8,490 nucleotides of DNA from Candidatus Glassbacteria bacterium RIFCSPLOWO2_12_FULL_58_11 (GTDB taxonomy: Bacteria; Gemmatimonadota; Glassbacteria; GWA2-58-10), in contig MFIX01000243.1 in assembly GCA_001780825.1 (NCBI GenBank), positions 1-8,490 on the forward strand. The letters are read 5' to 3'. Below are positions 5,830 to 8,490 of the stretch, piece by piece. The number at the start of each line of letters is the position of its first letter. The stretch's first letter is position 1. Under the pieces are notes generated by a model. The model searched no databases. It was given only the letters and a program-made list of their open reading frames with translations, and was not told the DNA's origin. The translations under genes and the position numbers were made by a program.

Positions 5830-6477
5830 ATGGCGCAGCTGAAGCGTCCGGCGTTTCTGATCCCGCTGGTGATTGTCTGCTTTTGTAGTAGCGTCCGGAA
5901 TTCAAGGGCCGAAATCTATCGTTACCTGGACAGCCGCGGGGTGATCCACCTGGCCAACCGGCCCGAATCGGATATCCGGCCGCGCGGCAGGCGCTGGAAC
6001 AATGTGCGCAACGGGATTCACCTTTACGATGATCTTATCCACCAGGCCGCGGAGCATTATGGAGTGGAGTTCGGACTGATCAAAGCGGTGATCCATGCGG
6101 AGAGCGCATTTGATCCGAAGGCAGTCAGCGTCAAGGGCGCCCAGGGCCTGATGCAGCTGATGCCGCAAACCGCCCGTGATCTCGGGGTGCGCGATGTCTT
6201 CGACCCCCGGGAAAACGTATTCGGCGGCACCCGCTATTTGAAGGATATGCTCCAGCGTTACAACAACGACCTGCACCTCAGTCTTGCCGCCTACAATGCG
6301 GGGCCGAATAAGGTGGACCGCCGGGGCGGCGTGCCGCCCTTTCCTGAAACAACCAGCTACATCCGCAGAGTGCTCAATCTGATGGGCGGGTACGCCGGTA
6401 TGGCCTCGACCGGCGGGAAGATTTACAGAGTGGTTAAAAACGGCAGGGTCATCCTTACTAACCGTCCCATCCCCTGA
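5830..6477 (+). CDS. periplasmic SLT-domain lytic transglycosylase with DUF4124-like ends
   Basis: The protein is 215 residues. A Sec signal peptide (about 1-27, cleavage after NSRA) is followed by a short DUF4124-like module, EIYRYLDSRGVIHLANRP (28-45). The SLT domain (about 64-185) has the catalytic glutamate E91 in HAESAFDPKAVS, GLMQLMP (106-112) and AYNAGPNKV (154-162). Such enzymes cleave the glycan strands of peptidoglycan, producing anhydro-muropeptides, for wall remodelling or secretion-system insertion. Unusually, the C-terminus repeats the first module: KIYRVVKNGRVILTNRP (197-213). The ATG at 5830 has GGAGG seven bases upstream and its own promoter, so it is probably transcribed alone. 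It converges with the next gene with a 19-bp gap. The general enzyme class is clear; the cellular partner is not. Confidence 0.93.
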   Translation: MAQLKRPAFLIPLVIVCFCSSVRNSRAEIYRYLDSRGVIHLANRPESDIRPRGRRWNNVRNGIHLYDDLIHQAAEHYGVEFGLIKAVIHAESAFDPKAVSVKGAQGLMQLMPQTARDLGVRDVFDPRENVFGGTRYLKDMLQRYNNDLHLSLAAYNAGPNKVDRRGGVPPFPETTSYIRRVLNLMGGYAGMASTGGKIYRVVKNGRVILTNRPIP

Positions 6478-6496
6478 TAAAGTCCGCTGATCCAGC

Positions 6497-6766
6497 TTAC
6501 TTGCGTTTCAGCTTCCGCTCTTCATCGGCCCGGTCCAGCAGGACTCCGATATTGGCCAGGGTCTCCTTGCGCAGTCGGGAGGCGATTCTCATTTTCAAGC
6601 GTTGGAGTGACTCCAGGCAGGAGGGGCAGTAGATAACCACCCCGCCGGAAATAAACAGGTTCTCTTCGGCCAGGCGATCCAGCAGCTCTTCCTCGGCCCG
6701 GATATATCCGCTGTCGATCTTTCTCTCCAGCCCTTCGTAGTCAATCTTGCACGCGGGACAACCCAT
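6497..6766 (-). CDS. small protein with two CxxC pairs, possible zinc ribbon
   Basis: I do not recognise a named family. The 89-residue product has CPAC (residues 3-6) and CPSC (47-50), spaced as in a split zinc-ribbon fold. Between them is a charged helical stretch with EELLDRLAEENLF, and after them a highly basic, probably helical tail ending KLKRK. There is no signal peptide or membrane segment, so it should be cytoplasmic. ATG 6766 has GGAGAG five bases upstream, which supports a real translated gene. The two cysteine pairs suggest metal binding, and the basic tail might contact nucleic acid, but neither is shown. It lies downstream of the isochorismatase-type gene after a 170-bp gap, so it may have its own promoter. 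It converges tightly with the transglycosylase. Confidence 0.75.
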   Translation of the reverse strand: MGCPACKIDYEGLERKIDSGYIRAEEELLDRLAEENLFISGGVVIYCPSCLESLQRLKMRIASRLRKETLANIGVLLDRADEERKLKRK

Positions 6767-6805
6767 TTATTCTCTCCGATCATTATCGATTGAAGTTAAA
6801 GCGAT

Positions 6806-6836
6806 ATTAAAAAGATGATTGCCGGTGGATTATCAA
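6806..6836 (-). promoter_or_regulatory. weak promoter candidate for the CxxC protein gene
   Basis: On the minus strand, TTGATA (6836-6831) and TTTAAT (6811-6806) each match the consensus at five of six positions. The 19-base spacer is longer than the optimum of 17. Transcription would start near 6799, about 33 bases before the ATG at 6766. The AT-rich sequence fits a promoter, but the spacing keeps confidence low. Confidence 0.27.
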
Positions 6837-6853
6837 CCTCATCTGTCGGCGAA

Positions 6854-6871
6854 CCCGGCCGCAAGGCCGGG
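6854..6871. other. seven-base-pair GC hairpin with a GCAA tetraloop
   Basis: CCCGGCC (6854-6860) and GGCCGGG (6865-6871) form a perfect stem closed, on the plus strand, by GCAA, a GNRA-type tetraloop. A weaker inverted repeat sits just before it (AGATGA 6813-6818 with TCATCT 6839-6844). No T tract follows on either strand, so it is not a standard intrinsic terminator. Any gene it might regulate would be on the minus strand (the CxxC gene), while the GNRA loop reads on the plus strand. Its role is undetermined. Confidence 0.5.
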
Positions 6872-6936
6872 GGGCTTAACTATGATATCGAGAAACAGGC
6901 TGGCGGGCTTTAATTTTTCGGATAACTTAGCGCTGT

Positions 6937-7620
6937 TCAGCGGACTGTTCCGGTGAGCCGGGACACACTGGTGACTTTGGCGAACCAGAGGGCGATAGTC
7001 CGCAGGCTGCCGAGGTGCAGGCTTTCATTAAGCGCGGCGCAGGTATCGGCCGGCAGGAACACGAAGAAATCGCGCATGAACGCATCCCGGACTGTCCCCT
7101 CCACGCAGACATTGGTAAAGAGGCCGGCCACAACCACCTGCCTGATTCCAAGGGAGCGCAGGGTCAGCTCCAGGTCGGTGGCGAAAAAGGCGCTGTACCT
7201 TCTCTTCGGAATGATTTTCTCTTCCGGCCCGGGCGCCAGCTCCGCGGCCAGCCCGGTCTCCCGGCTGCCCTCCAGGGGCAAATGCGGCCACCAGAAACGC
7301 AGTACCTCGCCGCGGTCAATAAACTCGCCCTTGTTTTGCTGAACGGCATAAATCACCGGACGCAGGTGCTTACGGAAATGCTCGATCAGTGCGGTCAACC
7401 GGGGCAGGATCACCCGGCCGTTGTCTGAATAAAGAGGGTAGGCCGGTTCGAGAAAACAGCGCTGCATGTCGATAATTACCAGCGCCGCCTGTTCGAGGTT
7501 GAAAGGAAGCTCGCGGTGGTTGTAAGGCGCAATCGCCTGAAGGTATTCCTCAGTCTTCCGGTCGAGGTTTTCCGCGGTCAGGTAATTTTCGCGCAACTGA
7601 TCCAGCGGGTTATCCGCCAT
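6937..7620 (-). CDS. isochorismatase-family cysteine hydrolase
   Basis: From the ATG at 7620 the protein is 227 residues. It shows the cysteine-hydrolase triad of the isochorismatase/nicotinamidase fold: D51 in VIIDMQ, K139 in IPKRRYSAF, and the nucleophile C172 in GLFTNVCVEGTVRDAF. The FFVFLPADTCAA stretch near 182-193 is also typical. The family includes nicotinamidases, isochorismatases, N-carbamoylsarcosine amidase and RutB, and sequence motifs alone do not decide the substrate. An N-terminal extension of about 45 residues (charged, helical) precedes the first strand. The chosen start has GAGG seven bases upstream. The frame extends to 7668 inside the PilZ gene, but without a better ribosome site. 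It follows the PilZ gene by 19 bp, so the two probably form an operon. Confidence 0.92.
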   Translation of the reverse strand: MADNPLDQLRENYLTAENLDRKTEEYLQAIAPYNHRELPFNLEQAALVIIDMQRCFLEPAYPLYSDNGRVILPRLTALIEHFRKHLRPVIYAVQQNKGEFIDRGEVLRFWWPHLPLEGSRETGLAAELAPGPEEKIIPKRRYSAFFATDLELTLRSLGIRQVVVAGLFTNVCVEGTVRDAFMRDFFVFLPADTCAALNESLHLGSLRTIALWFAKVTSVSRLTGTVR

Positions 7621-7639
7621 AAGCAAGCCTCGTCCGGAT

Positions 7640-8038
7640 TTAATCGACCACTTTGGCGGATTTCTCATCGAGCAGACGGCTGAGGTAGCTCCGGTCCCGG
7701 GCTGTCATGCCGGAAAAGCGGATACCCGCTGTGGATTTCCCGTTTTCGGGACTTCCGACCCAGCGGACCAGACCGAAACACATGACCACGGTCTGTCCGT
7801 ATTTCTTCTGCCCATCCTGATCGAACTGATAGGAGTTGAGATCGGGCACCTCGATCCGTACCGAAAGCTGGTCTCCGCTTTTCAGCACTTCCGTGGTTTC
7901 GATTTTCGCTCCGCTGACACTGAAATCCAGCGTATAGGACTCGATAAGCTTTATCGCCCCGAAACCGGAGAGCACTGAATACTCGACTTTGAATTCCAGC
8001 GCCACGCGGGGGAATGCGCGGATTTCCTCTGTCATCAT
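7640..8038 (-). CDS. PilZ domain protein, likely c-di-GMP binding
   Basis: From the ATG at 8038 the protein is 132 residues, a single PilZ domain. The two c-di-GMP contact motifs are intact: RxxxR as R7-A-F-P-R11, and DxSxxG as D39-F-S-V-S-G44. The later strand RWVGSPENGKSTAGIRF (92-108) fits the fold. PilZ proteins are receptors that pass the c-di-GMP signal to motility, polysaccharide or other targets. The absence of any other domain suggests it acts through a partner. GGAG six bases before ATG 8038 supports this start; the next codon is also ATG. The frame can be extended to an ATG at 8089, but that codon lies at the expected transcription start of the promoter at 8092-8120 and lacks a ribosome site. 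It is the first gene of a pair with the downstream hydrolase. Confidence 0.88.
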   Translation of the reverse strand: MMTEEIRAFPRVALEFKVEYSVLSGFGAIKLIESYTLDFSVSGAKIETTEVLKSGDQLSVRIEVPDLNSYQFDQDGQKKYGQTVVMCFGLVRWVGSPENGKSTAGIRFSGMTARDRSYLSRLLDEKSAKVVD

Positions 8039-8091
8039 CTTGGACTCCGTCCTGATAGACCATAGGCAGATTCGATTATTCTTTCTCATAA

Positions 8092-8120
8092 AATATTGAG
8101 TTGCATTCGCAGCTTGTCAA
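8092..8120 (-). promoter_or_regulatory. sigma-70 promoter candidate for the PilZ-hydrolase pair
   Basis: On the minus strand, a perfect TTGACA (8120-8115) is followed after 17 bases by AATATT (8097-8092), a four-of-six match to the -10 consensus. TATTTT (8095-8090) is an alternative -10 at longer spacing. Transcription would begin near 8085, leaving a leader of about 47 nt before the ATG at 8038. Confidence 0.5.
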
Positions 8121-8180
8121 CTGATTTCGGGAATTTTCTGAATTTCCGCTGATAGATTTTTAGGGGTAGCACCTTGGCCG

Positions 8181-8290
8181 GAGTATATACAGGCATACTC
8201 TTCGAGCGTGGACGCGTGCGGCTGCCCGAGACCAGGAGCCCTGGAGTGCGCCCCGCAGCCGAAGATTTCGCCGCAGCGGGACACGCTCGA
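8181..8290. other. dense nested inverted repeats in non-coding DNA, possible structured RNA
   Basis: The 328 bp between the PilZ start and the stop at 8367 hold no convincing gene, but this part is full of complementary arms. GAGTAT (8181-8186) pairs with ATACTC (8195-8200). TCGAGCGTG (8202-8210) pairs perfectly with CACGCTCGA (8282-8290). Inside that stem, CGGCTGC (8219-8225) pairs with GCAGCCG (8255-8261), and CCAGG (8232-8236) pairs with CCTGG (8240-8244). An alternative hairpin (CCCGC 8252-8256 with GCGGG 8276-8280, CGAA 8260-8263 with TTCG 8267-8270) would compete with the middle stem. I could not match it to a known RNA family, and the transcribed strand is undetermined. It could also be a palindromic DNA repeat. 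Confidence 0.42.
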
Positions 8291-8325
8291 CAAAAGACAG
8301 AAAGGCCACCCGGATAATGGCAGCC
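8291..8325 (-). terminator. probable rho-independent terminator of the right-edge membrane protein gene
   Basis: Read on the minus strand, GGCTGCC (8325-8319) and GGTGGCC (8310-8304) form a seven-pair stem with two G-U pairs and an eight-base loop, followed by the T-rich TTTCTGTCTTTT. The two wobble pairs form only in minus-strand RNA, which supports this direction. It lies about 40 bases after the stop codon at 8367. Confidence 0.45.
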
Positions 8326-8366
8326 CTTCTTTTTGCAGCCCGTTGCAGCAGGGTGAACTGTCTGGA

Positions 8367-8490
8367 TCAATCGTACAGGAGCCGCAGGATCGCCCCAACC
8401 AGGAACACCACCATCCCGATGATAGCGGTTTCCGCGGCCCAGGCCTGAGAGGCGCTGAAGGCGGCCATGAAAACGCCAACGAGGAAGAGG
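8367..8490 (-). CDS. C-terminal end of a small exported or membrane protein, cut by the right edge
   Basis: The minus-strand frame is open from the edge to a TGA at 8367-8369, giving 40 residues. It begins LFLVGVFMAAFSASQAWA, which looks like the hydrophobic core and AWA cleavage site of a Sec signal peptide. This is followed by AE and then a second hydrophobic segment, TAIIGMVVFLVGAILRL, ending LLYD. The mature protein would be only about 22 residues, essentially one membrane helix. Alternatively the whole is a two-helix membrane protein. The start lies outside the window; an internal ATG at 8468 has no ribosome binding site. A probable terminator follows. I do not recognise a family. Longer overlapping frames here (to 8086 and 8117) lack the composition of real proteins. 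Confidence 0.6.
   Translation of the reverse strand, partial: LFLVGVFMAAFSASQAWAAETAIIGMVVFLVGAILRLLYD

Noticed and set aside
6478..6496. Bidirectional terminator between the convergent transglycosylase and CxxC genes
   Set aside because: The 19-bp gap contains no stem with a T tract on either strand.
7621..7668. Upstream start for the isochorismatase-type gene at 7668
   Set aside because: It would begin inside the PilZ gene without a good ribosome site, while the ATG at 7620 has GAGG at the right distance and the residues in between are not part of the family fold.
8086..8479. Two overlapping minus-strand frames (8086-8370 and 8117-8479)
   Set aside because: Both have unlikely composition (many Cys, Pro, Ser, Arg), no convincing domain, and cross the proposed terminator and the inverted repeats. 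The 8367-8490 frame gives a more natural protein end.

Overview
The window reads as a piece of chromosome from a GC-rich Gram-negative bacterium. The evidence is a Sec-exported lytic transglycosylase, a probable lipoprotein with TPR repeats, a PilZ protein, and mostly GGAGG-type ribosome binding sites. The order yebC-ruvC-ruvA-ruvB-DUF2905 is common in deltaproteobacteria in the old sense and in several uncultivated phyla. I cannot name the lineage from sequence alone. There is no sign of a plasmid, phage, insertion sequence, CRISPR array or defence island.

Layout. Positions 1-245 hold what may be the last codons of a plus-strand gene, a weak terminator, and a perfect 30-bp palindrome that looks like a dispersed repeat. 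From 3500 down to 246, on the minus strand, lies a compact operon: yebC, ruvC, ruvA, ruvB and a small DUF2905 membrane protein. ruvC overlaps the end of yebC and starts at TTG behind a strong Shine-Dalgarno sequence. A 258-bp divergent region with two GC-rich hairpins separates this operon from a plus-strand pair: a DUF1611 protein (DgcN-like) and a TPR protein whose reading frame runs back to overlap the DUF1611 stop. A well-formed promoter precedes a plus-strand SLT lytic transglycosylase. It converges, with a 19-bp gap, on a minus-strand gene for an 89-residue protein with two CxxC pairs. Further right, on the minus strand, a PilZ-domain gene is followed 19 bp later by an isochorismatase-family hydrolase, with a good promoter upstream of PilZ. 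The right end holds a 328-bp non-coding stretch with a probable terminator and dense inverted repeats, then the C-terminal end of a small exported membrane protein cut by the window edge.

How the genes work together. RuvA, RuvB and RuvC form the complete Holliday-junction branch migration and resolution machine. YebC and DUF2905 are frequent genomic companions of it. The DUF1611/TPR pair may be one transcriptional unit. The PilZ/hydrolase pair suggests a c-di-GMP-linked unit, but the hydrolase's substrate cannot be read from sequence.

Most of the window is ordinary core genome. The less explained parts are the structured non-coding DNA at 8181-8290, the two-hairpin leader before yebC, the transglycosylase carrying the same short motif at both ends of its mature chain, and the orphan DUF1611 gene. 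I see no convincing evidence of a previously undescribed multi-gene system.
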